This document shows positions 46,925 through 56,226 of a stretch of DNA of 64,000 nucleotides, one piece after another; position 1 is the stretch's first letter; each line of letters starts with the position of its first letter. The DNA comes from JBDKTH01 sp964558295. GTDB taxonomy: Bacteria > Planctomycetota > Planctomycetia > Pirellulales > Thermoguttaceae. The stretch spans positions 1 to 64,000 of the forward strand of contig CAZLDQ010000001.1 in assembly GCA_964558295.1 (NCBI GenBank). The letters run 5' to 3'. Under the pieces are notes generated by a model, which was not told where the DNA came from, ran no database searches, and saw only the letters and a list, made by a program, of their open reading frames with translations. A program made the position numbers and the translations under genes.

Positions 46925-47968
46925 ATGACCAACGAACAACTCCCGCCGGACGATGTGGCCGCCGTGAAACGGTGCAAAGCGTCGTACGACCGGCTCCGGC
47001 AAGAGCTCTCCAAGGTAATCGTCGGCCAGGAAAAGGTGATCGAGCAGGTGCTCATCGCCATCTTCTCCCGCGGCCACGCCTTGCTAGAAGGTGTGCCCGG
47101 GCTGGCGAAGACCCTCCTGATCAGTTCGTTGGCCGAGGCCACCCACCTGAGCTTCAAGCGAATCCAGTTCACCCCCGACCTGATGCCCAGCGACGTGACC
47201 GGCACCGAGATTATCCAAGAAGACTTGGCCACCAAGGAGCGACAGTACAAGTTCCTTCCCGGTCCGATCTTTGCCAACATGCTCCTGGCCGACGAGATCA
47301 ACCGCACGCCGCCGAAGACCCAAGCGGCAATGCTGGAAGCGATGCAGGAACGCCAGGTCAGCGCCGGCGGTAAGGTCCATCGGCTTCCCGAACCATTCTT
47401 TGTCCTGGCAACCCAAAATCCCTTGGAGCAGGAAGGCACCTATCCGCTTCCTGAAGCCCAACTCGACCGGTTCCTCCTCTATATCAAGGTCGACTATCCC
47501 ACGGCCGCCGAAGAATGGGAGATTGCCCGGCGGATCACCACCGGACAGCAAGGCCGGATCGAGCCGCTGATGTCGGGCGAGGACATCCTCGGTTACCAGC
47601 AACTCGTCACCCGGGTGCCGGTCAGCGACCAGGTGCTCGGCTACGCCTGGATGCTAGTCCGCGCGTCGCGTCCGACCAGCAAAGAAGCGCCCGAGTTCGT
47701 CGATCGTTGGGTATCCTGGGGCGCCGGCCCTCGCGGCATGCTCACCCTGGTCACCTGTGCCAAAGCCCGGGCGATCCTCCATGGCCGCTACCATGCCACG
47801 GTCGGCGACGTCCAGGCGGTGGCCAAGCCGGCCCTGCGTCACCGCATCGCCGGCAACTACGCCTCGCAGGCCAATGCACTGACCAGCGACCGCCTGGTAG
47901 AAATGCTCATGGAAGCTGTTCCGGCCGACCGCAAGTATGAAAAGCCGTCGGAGAAAGGAATGGTCTAG
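46925..47968 (+). CDS. MoxR family AAA+ ATPase
   Basis: This 347-residue ATPase has Walker A GVPGLAKT (56-63), Walker B LLADEIN (about 120), sensor-1 region ATQNP, then QEGTYPLPEAQLDRF, and a C-terminal lid from about 250. MoxR proteins act as chaperone-like ATPases with VWA partners, and four VWA/DUF4175-type envelope genes precede it with a DUF58 gene behind. GAGG lies before the ATG at 46925. The order here, with the ATPase late in the run, is the reverse of the usual MoxR-first arrangement. Confidence 0.93.
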   Translation: MTNEQLPPDDVAAVKRCKASYDRLRQELSKVIVGQEKVIEQVLIAIFSRGHALLEGVPGLAKTLLISSLAEATHLSFKRIQFTPDLMPSDVTGTEIIQEDLATKERQYKFLPGPIFANMLLADEINRTPPKTQAAMLEAMQERQVSAGGKVHRLPEPFFVLATQNPLEQEGTYPLPEAQLDRFLLYIKVDYPTAAEEWEIARRITTGQQGRIEPLMSGEDILGYQQLVTRVPVSDQVLGYAWMLVRASRPTSKEAPEFVDRWVSWGAGPRGMLTLVTCAKARAILHGRYHATVGDVQAVAKPALRHRIAGNYASQANALTSDRLVEMLMEAVPADRKYEKPSEKGMV

Positions 47969-48019
47969 CAGAGGTTCATGAACAGGTCTTTCCTCGACTA
48001 ACCCAAAGGCGTCCTTTTC

Positions 48020-48928
48020 GTGGCCAAAAGCATTCTCTCCCGATATCTCGACCCTGAAGTGCTCAGCCGCATCGCCAACCGCCGGATCGAACCGCGTGGA
48101 TTGGTGCTGGGCAACCTGGCCGGGGCCCACAAATCGCCCTTGTCGGGGTTCGCCGTCGAATTTGCCGGCCACCGGGAATACGTCGTCGGAGACGACCCCA
48201 AACACATCGATTGGCGGGTCTATTATTCCCGCGAGCGGTACATGATCAAACAGTACGAGATGGAAACCAACTTCGTCTGCCATCTTGTGCTCGACACGAG
48301 CGCCTCGATGCGCTACGGCAACGGTTCCCAGCAGAAGCTCCAGTATGCCTCGCAAATGGCCACCACGCTGGCCCACGCCATCATTCAGCAAAGCGACAAG
48401 GCCTCGTTGGCCACCTTCGACGAGCAGGTTCGCGGCTTCATCCCCCCGAGCAACTCGATGGCCCAGATCGTGCGCATGACCGAACATCTGGACCAGACCG
48501 CTCCGGTTCACAAGACCCAAATGGCCGAGTGCCTCACCGAACTGACCGGCCGCATGCGACGCCGCGAAATCGTGATGATCTTCAGCGACTTCTTCACCGA
48601 TCTGGAGTCGCTGGAAGCAACCCTCCAGCGAATGCGTTACCACCGTCACGAAGTCGTCCTCTTCCAGATCCTGCACCACGACGAGTTGGCCTTCGAGTTT
48701 GACGGAATGGTCAAGTTCATTGGCCTCGAACTGCCTGAGGAACTGATCACCCAGCCCGAAGAGCTGCGCCGTGCCTACCTGCGGGCCTTCGCCCAATTCA
48801 GCGATCACTTCGACAACCTTTGTCAGCGCAACCGGATCGAGCGCGTCGTGGTCGACACCAGCCGCGACATGAGCCAGGTATTCATCGACTATCTCAACCA
48901 CCGCAGCCGCCTAAACCGGGGACGCTAA
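48020..48928 (+). CDS. DUF58 domain-containing protein (VWA-like, MoxR partner)
   Basis: This 302-residue soluble protein has the DUF58 core: EFAGHREYVVGDDPKHIDWRVY (about 48-70), followed by a VWA-like half with MIDAS sequence DTSAS (about 90-94) and IVMIFSDFF. Start is GTG at 48020 with weak AAAGGC in front. It lies 51 bases after the MoxR stop. DUF58 proteins regularly pair with MoxR ATPases, so it is probably the direct cytoplasmic partner and closes the run. Confidence 0.9.
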   Translation: MAKSILSRYLDPEVLSRIANRRIEPRGLVLGNLAGAHKSPLSGFAVEFAGHREYVVGDDPKHIDWRVYYSRERYMIKQYEMETNFVCHLVLDTSASMRYGNGSQQKLQYASQMATTLAHAIIQQSDKASLATFDEQVRGFIPPSNSMAQIVRMTEHLDQTAPVHKTQMAECLTELTGRMRRREIVMIFSDFFTDLESLEATLQRMRYHRHEVVLFQILHHDELAFEFDGMVKFIGLELPEELITQPEELRRAYLRAFAQFSDHFDNLCQRNRIERVVVDTSRDMSQVFIDYLNHRSRLNRGR

Positions 48929-48948
48929 CCTAGCCCGCCTCACTTCTG

Positions 48949-48981
48949 GAGAGAGGGGTTGGCGTTTGGAAACCGTCTCTC
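48949..48981. terminator. Stem-loop between convergent DUF58 and RND pump genes
   Basis: GAGAGA (48949-48954) and GGTT (48957-48960) pair with AACC (48971-48974) and TCTCTC (48976-48981). It spans most of the 51-base gap and touches the pump stop codon. Likely a two-way terminator, without a T-tract. Confidence 0.35.
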
Positions 48982-51900
48982 AAGCAGGATGCTTACCCAG
49001 AGGCGACAAGGTATCCTCGTCGTTCAACTCGACCAGCCGCGGACCGGCCGTGCGGCCAACGGTCCAGAACAAGGCCGGACGAACAAGAAACTCCAGCAGC
49101 GTGCTGCTAACAAGCCCGCCGATGATTACGGTGGCAACCGGGTAGAGGATCTCCTTGCCTGGCTCGCCGGCCGCCATGGCCAGCGGCACTAAGCCGATCC
49201 CAGCCGTCAGCGCGGTCATCAACACCGGAGCCAACCGCTCGCGTCCCGCTCGGACAATCATCTCCCGCGTCCAACTCTCCCCCTCGTAGCGAACCAGGTG
49301 GAGATAGTGGTCCAACAACAGGATGCCGTTGCGCGTAGCAATGCCACACAAGGAAATGAACCCCACCATGCTGGCGATCGTCAGCGTTTGTCGGGTTACC
49401 GCCAAAGCGGCCACCGCCCCGATAAACGCCATCGGCAGCGCAGCCATGACCTGCAGTGAGAAGTTCACCGAACGAAACATCGTGAATAGCACCAGAAACA
49501 TTCCCAGGAGCGAAATCAAGAACAATAGCCCCATCAGCCGGGACGCCGATTGCTGGCTTTCAAACTGGCCGCCGTACTGGATGAAGTAGCCCGCCGGAAG
49601 CTTCGCCTGGATCGGCGCGAGCCGCTCTTGGATGTCGCGAACCACATCGACCAGTCCCCGCCCGGCCACGTTGCACTGTAAGGCGATGCGTCGTTGGACC
49701 TGCTCCCGCTGGATCGTGTTGGGCCCCGCCGCTTCGTAGACCTTGGCGACCGAGCCAAGCGGGATCGTGCCTCCTTCGGGCAGTTCCAGGGCCAGACGTT
49801 TCAGCGTGTCCAGATCCTCCCGGAAAGGCGCATCGAACCGGACCAGCAGATCAAACGTTCGCTGGCCCAGCAGAACCTCCGAAGCCACTCGGCCGTGCAG
49901 GGCCGTTTCCACATACTGGTTGACCTCTTGAGGCCGCAGCCCATAGAAGGCCAATTGATCACGGTCCAGCTCGATCCGGAGTTGGGGGATCAGCACTTGC
50001 GGCTCGACCATCAAGTCGGTCACTCCTGGGATACTCTCAATCGCCTTTTTCATCTCCTGGACCTTGGTGCGCAAGATGCTCAGGTCATCACCATAGACCT
50101 TAATCGCCACCTGGGCCTGAACGCCCGAAAGCATTGCGGAAATCAAGTGGGCCATCGGCTGTTCAACACTGGTCACAATCCCCGGGATGTCGGCCATCGC
50201 ATGGCGGATCTCGCCGAGGATTTCCTCACGGCTTCGCCCACTGTCCGGTTGGATGTTGGCGATAAACTCGGTCATGTTGACCCCGATCGCATGCTCGTCC
50301 AACTCCGCCCGACCGGTCCGGCTCATGAACGTGTCGATCCCGCGGATCTTCTTGAGCCGGTCCTCCACCTCAACGGCGATCTGCTTCGACTTCTGGAGCG
50401 ACGTGCCCGGCGGCAACACCACGTTGAGCTGCACAACCCCTTCGTCGAAGGGCGGCATGAAATCGCTTTCCATGCGAGACACGACTACCGCACTAACGAC
50501 CACCGCAGCCACGGCTCCCGCGAGGATCGGCTTTGACCAACGCACGCCGAATCGGATCGTTCCGCCCGCCAACCATTTCAAAAATCGCAGGATCGGACCG
50601 TCCTTCTCCTGACGCATGACCCTCGCTCGCGGCAACAGCCAGTAGGCCAGCACCGGCGTAACCGTGAGCGAGACCAACAGCGATGCGAGAATCGACACGA
50701 TGTAGGCGATTCCCAACGGCTTGAAGAGCCGCCCTTCCATGCCGGTCAGCGCAAACAGCGGAACAAACACTAGCACGATGATCAGCGTGCTGAAGACGAT
50801 CGAGTTGCGAATCTCCGAGCTCGCTTCGTAAACGACCCGCAAGGCCGGCTTGGGGTTCTCCCGATGGCGGTTCTCCCGCAGCCGGCGGAAGATGTTCTCT
50901 ACGTCGACAATCGCATCGTCAACCAACTCGCCAATCGCCACAGCCAGACCTCCGAGCGTCATCGTGTTCATCGACAGCCCAAACCAGCGGAAGACCAGGG
51001 CCGTGATCACGATCGACAACGGAATGGCCGTCAGCGTGATGAAGGTCGTGCGGAAGTTCAGCAGGAAGAGGAACAGGATCACGGCCACCAGGATTCCGCC
51101 GTCGCGTAGCGCCTCCGCCACGTTGGCAATCGCCAGATCAATGAACTTCTTCTGCTGATAGAGATCCACGGAGAGGCGAATATCCTTGGGAAGCGACGGC
51201 TTGAGTTCCTCAATCGCGTCGACAACGTTCTTCGTCAGGGTCCGCGTGTCGGCCCCCGGCTGCTTGTTGACTGTCAGGATCACGGCCGGGCCGCCGGAAA
51301 ACCGCCCCTCGCCTTCATGGACGAAAGCCGAACTGTCCCCCCGCTTGACCTCCGGGCCTTCGACGATCCGGGCAACCTGCTTGAGCAGCACGGGCCGCCC
51401 CTTGCGCATCTTGACGACCAGCTTCTCCAGATCCGCAACCGATTGCACTCGACCGATTGCCCGGACCAGGTATTCCTTGGGGCCTTGCGAATCGAGATAG
51501 CCGCCGGTCACGTTGGCATTGCTCTGTTGGACGGCCTCGTCAACCTCCGCCAACGTTACCCCGTAGTTCTGCAACGACTCGGGGTTGACGAGCACCTGAA
51601 ACTGCTTGCGTCCCCCGCCCATCGTAAACACCTGCGAAACGCCGGGGATTGTCAACAATCGCTGGCGTACGCTCCAGTCGGCCAGCGTACGGATCTCCAA
51701 CGGATCGGTCTTGTTCCCCTCGCTCCACATGCCGAGGATCATGATTTGCCCCATCACCGACGAAATCGGGGCCAACTGCGGGCTGACCCCCGGCGGCAGG
51801 CGTTCGGTTACCAACGACAACTTTTCGGCGACCACCTGACGGTCGACATAAATATCGGTCCCCCAGTCGAACTCAACCGAGATCACCGAGAGCCCGACCC

Positions 51901-52159
51901 CCGACGAACTACGCACCGCCTGAACGCCCGTCGCGCCGTTCAAGGCCGATTCGATCGGGAACGTGATCAGGGCCTCCACCTCTTCCGGTGCCATTCCCGG
52001 CGCCTCGGTCATCACAGTCACCCGCGGCCGATCCAGACTGGGAAACACGTCGATCGGCAACTGGGCCATTTCCCAGCCCCCGTAGGCCAACAGCAACACC
52101 GCCACGGCAACTATCAGCAGCCGATGTTCCAGCGAAAACCGAATGATTGTATTTAGCAT
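48980..52159 (-). CDS. RND efflux permease, heavy-metal (CusA/CzcA) type
   Basis: This 1059-residue inner-membrane pump has twelve expected helices. It starts MLNTIIRFSLEHRLLIV and has DVFPSLDRPRVTVMTEAPG, the fourth-helix charged motif GELVDDAIVDVENIF (about residue 410) and GMFLVLFTMFRSVNFSLQ near the C-terminus. Together with the adaptor and TolC genes it should form a tripartite proton-driven exporter. Metal preference is not certain; Cu/Ag or Zn/Co/Ni are possible, and a His-rich adaptor supports metal over drugs. The ATG at 52159 fits the family; SD is weak. Adaptor stop to this start is 90 bases. Confidence 0.88.
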   Translation of the reverse strand: MLNTIIRFSLEHRLLIVAVAVLLLAYGGWEMAQLPIDVFPSLDRPRVTVMTEAPGMAPEEVEALITFPIESALNGATGVQAVRSSSGVGLSVISVEFDWGTDIYVDRQVVAEKLSLVTERLPPGVSPQLAPISSVMGQIMILGMWSEGNKTDPLEIRTLADWSVRQRLLTIPGVSQVFTMGGGRKQFQVLVNPESLQNYGVTLAEVDEAVQQSNANVTGGYLDSQGPKEYLVRAIGRVQSVADLEKLVVKMRKGRPVLLKQVARIVEGPEVKRGDSSAFVHEGEGRFSGGPAVILTVNKQPGADTRTLTKNVVDAIEELKPSLPKDIRLSVDLYQQKKFIDLAIANVAEALRDGGILVAVILFLFLLNFRTTFITLTAIPLSIVITALVFRWFGLSMNTMTLGGLAVAIGELVDDAIVDVENIFRRLRENRHRENPKPALRVVYEASSEIRNSIVFSTLIIVLVFVPLFALTGMEGRLFKPLGIAYIVSILASLLVSLTVTPVLAYWLLPRARVMRQEKDGPILRFLKWLAGGTIRFGVRWSKPILAGAVAAVVVSAVVVSRMESDFMPPFDEGVVQLNVVLPPGTSLQKSKQIAVEVEDRLKKIRGIDTFMSRTGRAELDEHAIGVNMTEFIANIQPDSGRSREEILGEIRHAMADIPGIVTSVEQPMAHLISAMLSGVQAQVAIKVYGDDLSILRTKVQEMKKAIESIPGVTDLMVEPQVLIPQLRIELDRDQLAFYGLRPQEVNQYVETALHGRVASEVLLGQRTFDLLVRFDAPFREDLDTLKRLALELPEGGTIPLGSVAKVYEAAGPNTIQREQVQRRIALQCNVAGRGLVDVVRDIQERLAPIQAKLPAGYFIQYGGQFESQQSASRLMGLLFLISLLGMFLVLFTMFRSVNFSLQVMAALPMAFIGAVAALAVTRQTLTIASMVGFISLCGIATRNGILLLDHYLHLVRYEGESWTREMIVRAGRERLAPVLMTALTAGIGLVPLAMAAGEPGKEILYPVATVIIGGLVSSTLLEFLVRPALFWTVGRTAGPRLVELNDEDTLSPLGKHPA

Positions 52160-52249
52160 GATGCCGGCTTCAGAAGTCAGGGGACCAGGGCGAGGGGGGC
52201 GTACATTGTATCCGGTAGACAATACTCATCCGTCAGCTTTCTGCCTTCC

Positions 52250-53845
52250 CTAGTGTCTGTGGCCCGCGTGGGGGTCGACCGCACCGCCGGCTTTGTTCTT
52301 CATGGCCAAGTACAATTGGTAGGCGCCGGCGACAGCCACCGTCGCGCCGGGTTGAAGCGCGCCGTCGTTGGCCAGGACGGCCGAGTGCTGGTCGCGATAC
52401 ACGACGCGAACCGTGCGGCGATCGAAGTGGCCGTCGTGTTCCTCGAACACATAGGATTCCGCCCCGTCCTCGACCACGGCATCGACCGGCAACACAATCC
52501 GGTTGGCCCACTGCTCGACGGGTACAAGGAGTTGGACCCGTTGCCCCGGCCGAAACTGCCAGTCAGAAAAACGATGCTCGCCTTCCTTCCGATCACGGAC
52601 CAGTCGGTTGGGAAGTTGCACATAAAACAGAAACGCCCGGGTCTCCGGATCAATCTGGTTGGCCAGGTAAAGGATCTTCAGGTCGCCAACCTGGATCGGC
52701 TTTTCCTTGCCCGAAGCGACCATCGCCGTGGTCGGCCAGTTGTTGTCGGCAGCGTGGATCAGGGCCGCCGCGTCGTCCTCGAACGCTTTTCCTTCGATAT
52801 ACAACTCCGCGTAATCGCTCAAGGAGCAAAGCGTCTGGCCTTCGGTCACATGTTGGCCGATCTGGACGTTCAACGACTCAACCTGGAGCAACCGCTCGGG
52901 CTCCTCGCCGCTCGGCTGCTCTGATGAGGCAGGCGCGAAGATCGTAATGTTGCTGACCAGGGTGTGGCTGGCGAGAATCTCCTCGATCTGCGCCGACGTC
53001 AGCCCATGCAGCAGCAGACGCTGGCGTTGAGAGCGAAGCACACCCTCCAGTTTGTCCTGCTCGTACTTCCGTTCAAGCAGCGTTTTTCCCGCAATTGCCC
53101 CCGTCGCGGTGGCCTGCTGCAGCCGGGCAACTTCGCGTCGAACCACATCCAGTTCTTCGGCCGTTTTGAGGAAGTCACTTTGTGCTTCGACCAGGTCTTC
53201 ATGGGTCAGGCGAAGCTCGAAGAGCGGCTGCCCTGGGGTGACCGTCTCCCCTTGATTCGGCCAAATCCTGGTGACTCTCCCGGTGAAGGGGGCGGCCACA
53301 TTCAGGTGCGACTTGCCTCGCCGTTCCACAACCATCGCCGGTATGCTGATCGTGCGTTCAAAGGTACTCAGCTTTACCTTGGCCAACTTGAGTCCCACGT
53401 TGTCCCTCGCCGCAGCGCTCAGGTGCATCGCAATCTCATCATGCGAGGAACAAGCATCTGCTTCAAACGTCTCGCGATGCTCATGGCCCGCTTGTTCACG
53501 GCGAGGGGCTTGCTTCTCGTGGCTGTCATCGCGGCGTGTCGCGGCCATCGGCTCCGCGTGCTCCGCAGGCCCAAGACTCGCATCGTCGTGCGCATGTTCT
53601 CCCTCGAAATGCGTTTCTTTTCTACGGACGACGGACGGCTCCTCATGGTCCAAATTCCTGTCACCCGCCTCGTGATCGTGGTCGTGGTCGGGCTGAGCCG
53701 CGACGAACTCGTGGTCGAATGTCTGGCAGACCAATTGCTGAACGCGGGGAAGCCAGCGATCGCTCGCAAAAAGGGCGACCGTGCCCCCCACGCCAAGCAG
53801 GACTATCAGCGGCCAGCCCACAGCCTTACGCAGAGGAAATCTCAT
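52250..53845 (-). CDS. Periplasmic adaptor of the metal-efflux pump, His-rich
   Basis: This 531-residue membrane-fusion protein has an N-terminal anchor/signal (about 5-25), a His/Asp/Glu-rich stretch (about 45-145; HDHDHEAGDRNLDHEEP, EGEHAHDDA), then barrel-sandwich parts (FTGRVTRIWPNQGETVTPGQ), an alpha-hairpin (about 215-280) and a tail ending PHAGHRH. The His-rich stretches probably bind the exported metal in the periplasm. The ATG at 53845 is chosen for the signal segment; the open frame upstream to 54100 has no such start. Member of the TolC / small His-Cys / adaptor / RND operon. Confidence 0.85.
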   Translation of the reverse strand: MRFPLRKAVGWPLIVLLGVGGTVALFASDRWLPRVQQLVCQTFDHEFVAAQPDHDHDHEAGDRNLDHEEPSVVRRKETHFEGEHAHDDASLGPAEHAEPMAATRRDDSHEKQAPRREQAGHEHRETFEADACSSHDEIAMHLSAAARDNVGLKLAKVKLSTFERTISIPAMVVERRGKSHLNVAAPFTGRVTRIWPNQGETVTPGQPLFELRLTHEDLVEAQSDFLKTAEELDVVRREVARLQQATATGAIAGKTLLERKYEQDKLEGVLRSQRQRLLLHGLTSAQIEEILASHTLVSNITIFAPASSEQPSGEEPERLLQVESLNVQIGQHVTEGQTLCSLSDYAELYIEGKAFEDDAAALIHAADNNWPTTAMVASGKEKPIQVGDLKILYLANQIDPETRAFLFYVQLPNRLVRDRKEGEHRFSDWQFRPGQRVQLLVPVEQWANRIVLPVDAVVEDGAESYVFEEHDGHFDRRTVRVVYRDQHSAVLANDGALQPGATVAVAGAYQLYLAMKNKAGGAVDPHAGHRH

Positions 53846-54018
53846 ATCATTGATCCCGGTACGAATGCATTCCGTCGTCAAGAAGACGTGACCAGAGGTC
53901 ACGGCGCTACCTGCAACTCTGCGTCTGCACGAGTCGGTTGCGGTGGCGATGTCCAAACGCCCCCGGTGGGGCTTGGTGAAAGAGGACGACACGATGACCA
54001 TGCCGTCGTCGCGCGGAA

Positions 54019-54414
54019 TCAGATCAGCATGATCTGGTGCAAAAGATGGATACGGAGTGGTAGAGTGAAACCGTGTTGGGCTGGAGCGGCGACACCGCAC
54101 GACTCGATCCGTCCCAATGTCGGATTCACCTCAGTAACCATCACCGGCAGCGAATCCTGCGAGCAGCGTTCGGAACCTGAGTCACGGAATGCTGTGACAC
54201 AGCGCCCCTCGTCACATTGTCCCTTGTCGTGAATGGGGGCGGCCGGCTCTTCTGCCTCAGGATGGTGCGGACACTCACACGCATGAGTCACGACCTGCAC
54301 CATCGTCGTCAAGGTAATCCCGGTCGACGGCTCTCGACAAGAATGCTCGTGGTGCCAACAGCAACCCCCGAGCACATGCGCTACCAGCGCTACGGCCGTC
54401 AGGATCGAGGTCAT
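54019..54414 (-). CDS. Small secreted His/Cys-rich protein in the metal-efflux operon
   Basis: This 131-residue protein has a hydrophobic signal start (TSILTAVALVAHVLGG) directly followed by CCWHHEHSC, then HACECPHHPE and DKGQCDEGRC. The eight Cys and many His after the signal suggest periplasmic metal binding. No named family was recognised. The ATG at 54414 is preferred over a TTG four codons earlier. It sits between tolC and adaptor genes on the same strand (90 and 173 bases away), so it is probably a metal-chaperone-like accessory. The C-terminal third is more hydrophobic and of unknown role. Confidence 0.6.
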   Translation of the reverse strand: MTSILTAVALVAHVLGGCCWHHEHSCREPSTGITLTTMVQVVTHACECPHHPEAEEPAAPIHDKGQCDEGRCVTAFRDSGSERCSQDSLPVMVTEVNPTLGRIESCGVAAPAQHGFTLPLRIHLLHQIMLI

Positions 54415-54504
54415 ATCCGTCCCCAAGGATCTGGTCAGATGACACCGTACCCCTGCAATATTATGACCGCGGGCCCGGGTGTCAACGGCAGTTGGTCGTG
54501 CCCC

Positions 54505-55863
54505 TCACTCAAGAGGCCCCGCCCCCGGCAGGGGCTCCTCTAACCCTCCTCGCAGAAGCAGGCCTTCGAGTGTCACACGAAGGGTGATCAGCTCTTGCAA
54601 GTTTGTCAGGTACGTTCGATTAGCCGTAAAGTAGGTCCGCTGCGCTGTCAGCAGGTCAAGGTAGCCAAACTCCCCTTGTCGAACACCGTCCTCCATCAAC
54701 TCCAACGACTTACGCGCATTGGGGAGAATCCGCTCCGCGTATGCCTCTGCCTGTTGGTGAGCGGTGAGGTACTGTTCGTAGACGTTGGCCAACTCCTGCT
54801 GGAGCGCCAGCTCAAGCCGCTGAACCTCTTTCTCCGCCGCGAGCAATTGGGCTTGTGCCCGCAAGATGTTTCCCTGATTCCGATTATGAATGGGAAGCGG
54901 AACGCCAATCTGAACGTCGGCGACGGTGTAGCCGGAACTGCTGTCATGCTTCACCGCCGTCTCCAGCTCGACATTGGGCACACGCAGGGCATACTGCCGC
55001 GCCAGTTCGCATCGCGCCCGTTCGACCCTCGCTCGGGCTTGGGCCAGCATCGGACTCTGCGTCAGCAGGCGTTTGCGGACCGCCTCCCAAGACAGTAGGG
55101 GCAGCAGTTCCTCGCAGTTGCCCTGAAGTTGGGCCGGCTCCAGATCCGGTCGCCCGACGACTGCCGCCAATTGCCTCCATGCCGACCAGTGACGATTCTT
55201 GGCAGTCGCCAGACTCACCTTGGCAGTCTCCATTTCGACCTGGGCTTCCAAGACTGATGCCATGCCAACTTCTTGGGCCTTTTGGAGTTGTTCGGTCTGT
55301 CGGAGGTTCTCCTCACTAATGCGAACCAACTGCTCATTGACCTCGATCACCTTCTGAACCAGGAGGACCGTGCTGAACTGGGCGCGCACGTCGTTGAGCA
55401 CCCGCATTCGTTGAACCTCCCAGATATACCGGGCCTGTTGGATTTCGTGGCTTGCCACGGCCCGCCCCAGGCGGAGTTTCCCTGCGGTCACGATCTCCTG
55501 ACGGACGAATGCTCCTTGAAAGCCGGCCGTCCCGTTATTGCCAATTTCATCCCCAATATAGCCGGCCGTAGGGTTGGGATAGAGCCCCTCCTGGACGTAA
55601 CTCCCTTCCGCGGCGCGGATACTCGTTGCGGCCTGTGCAAGCGTCGGATTGCACTCCAAAGCCATCTGCTCCAAGGCGGCCAGCGTCAGACCGGAAGAAG
55701 CGGAAACCGGCAGGATCGACTCTGGGGACGACGCCGGGATTCGGGCGGGGCTGGAGAGCGACGAAGACTCCGGAGCATTATCGTCGGCTCGTCCTGGGAG
55801 TGTTCCCAAGCCCCAAACGAGAACCACTATCGGTAGCAATCGCGCGATCCAACACCAGCGCAT
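54505..55863 (-). CDS. TolC family outer-membrane efflux protein
   Basis: This 452-residue protein has a signal peptide (about 1-24, LLPIVVLVWGLGTLPGRA) and the two repeated outer-membrane-factor halves: LTLAALEQMALECNPTLAQA, GLYPNPTAGYIGDEIGN, ARVERARCELARQYALRVPN and GVRQGEFGYLDLLTAQRTYF. It provides the exit duct of the pump. The ATG at 55863 has AGGGGGGAAGG upstream; about 109 extra codons of open frame upstream lie in the promoter region. First gene of the operon. Confidence 0.9.
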   Translation of the reverse strand: MRWCWIARLLPIVVLVWGLGTLPGRADDNAPESSSLSSPARIPASSPESILPVSASSGLTLAALEQMALECNPTLAQAATSIRAAEGSYVQEGLYPNPTAGYIGDEIGNNGTAGFQGAFVRQEIVTAGKLRLGRAVASHEIQQARYIWEVQRMRVLNDVRAQFSTVLLVQKVIEVNEQLVRISEENLRQTEQLQKAQEVGMASVLEAQVEMETAKVSLATAKNRHWSAWRQLAAVVGRPDLEPAQLQGNCEELLPLLSWEAVRKRLLTQSPMLAQARARVERARCELARQYALRVPNVELETAVKHDSSSGYTVADVQIGVPLPIHNRNQGNILRAQAQLLAAEKEVQRLELALQQELANVYEQYLTAHQQAEAYAERILPNARKSLELMEDGVRQGEFGYLDLLTAQRTYFTANRTYLTNLQELITLRVTLEGLLLRGGLEEPLPGAGPLE

Positions 55864-56065
55864 CCTTCCCCCCTCTGTCAGGATTCGTCCGCATAATCTC
55901 TTCTCGGACTCTTCGGTGATGTGGCTTGAGCGGATTATTCTGGCTAAAACGATGCGAGCGAGTGAAGTAGTAAGACTGGACGTATGCCATTCAGCCGTAC
56001 GAGGCATATAGCATCTGAGGGGGAGTATCACTTCGACCTTGAGGCTTGCATCGCAAGTGGTGGAG

Positions 56066-56094
56066 TTGACAATTCTTAGAGCGTCCAATACAAA
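56066..56094 (+). promoter_or_regulatory. Candidate promoter of the ECF sigma operon
   Basis: TTGACA (56066-56071), 17 bases, TACAAA (56089-56094, 4 of 6). It lies 133 bases before the sigma-factor ATG in the 363-base gap shared with divergent tolC. Beside it is the small hairpin CTTGC-ATC-GCAAG (56045-56057). An autoregulated ECF promoter might be expected instead; none was recognised. No clear tolC promoter was found in 55864-56065. Confidence 0.45.
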
Positions 56095-56226
56095 AAGGCA
56101 GCCCCTGGGCGAGCACCGAGGAGGTGGGTAGGGGGGGTGGTTTGTGTCCCCCTCGTCCTGCGCACTACTTCGGATTGGCCTCCCGTTCACCCAGGCCGCC
56201 TGGACCAGCTTGGATCTCTGTGGCGT

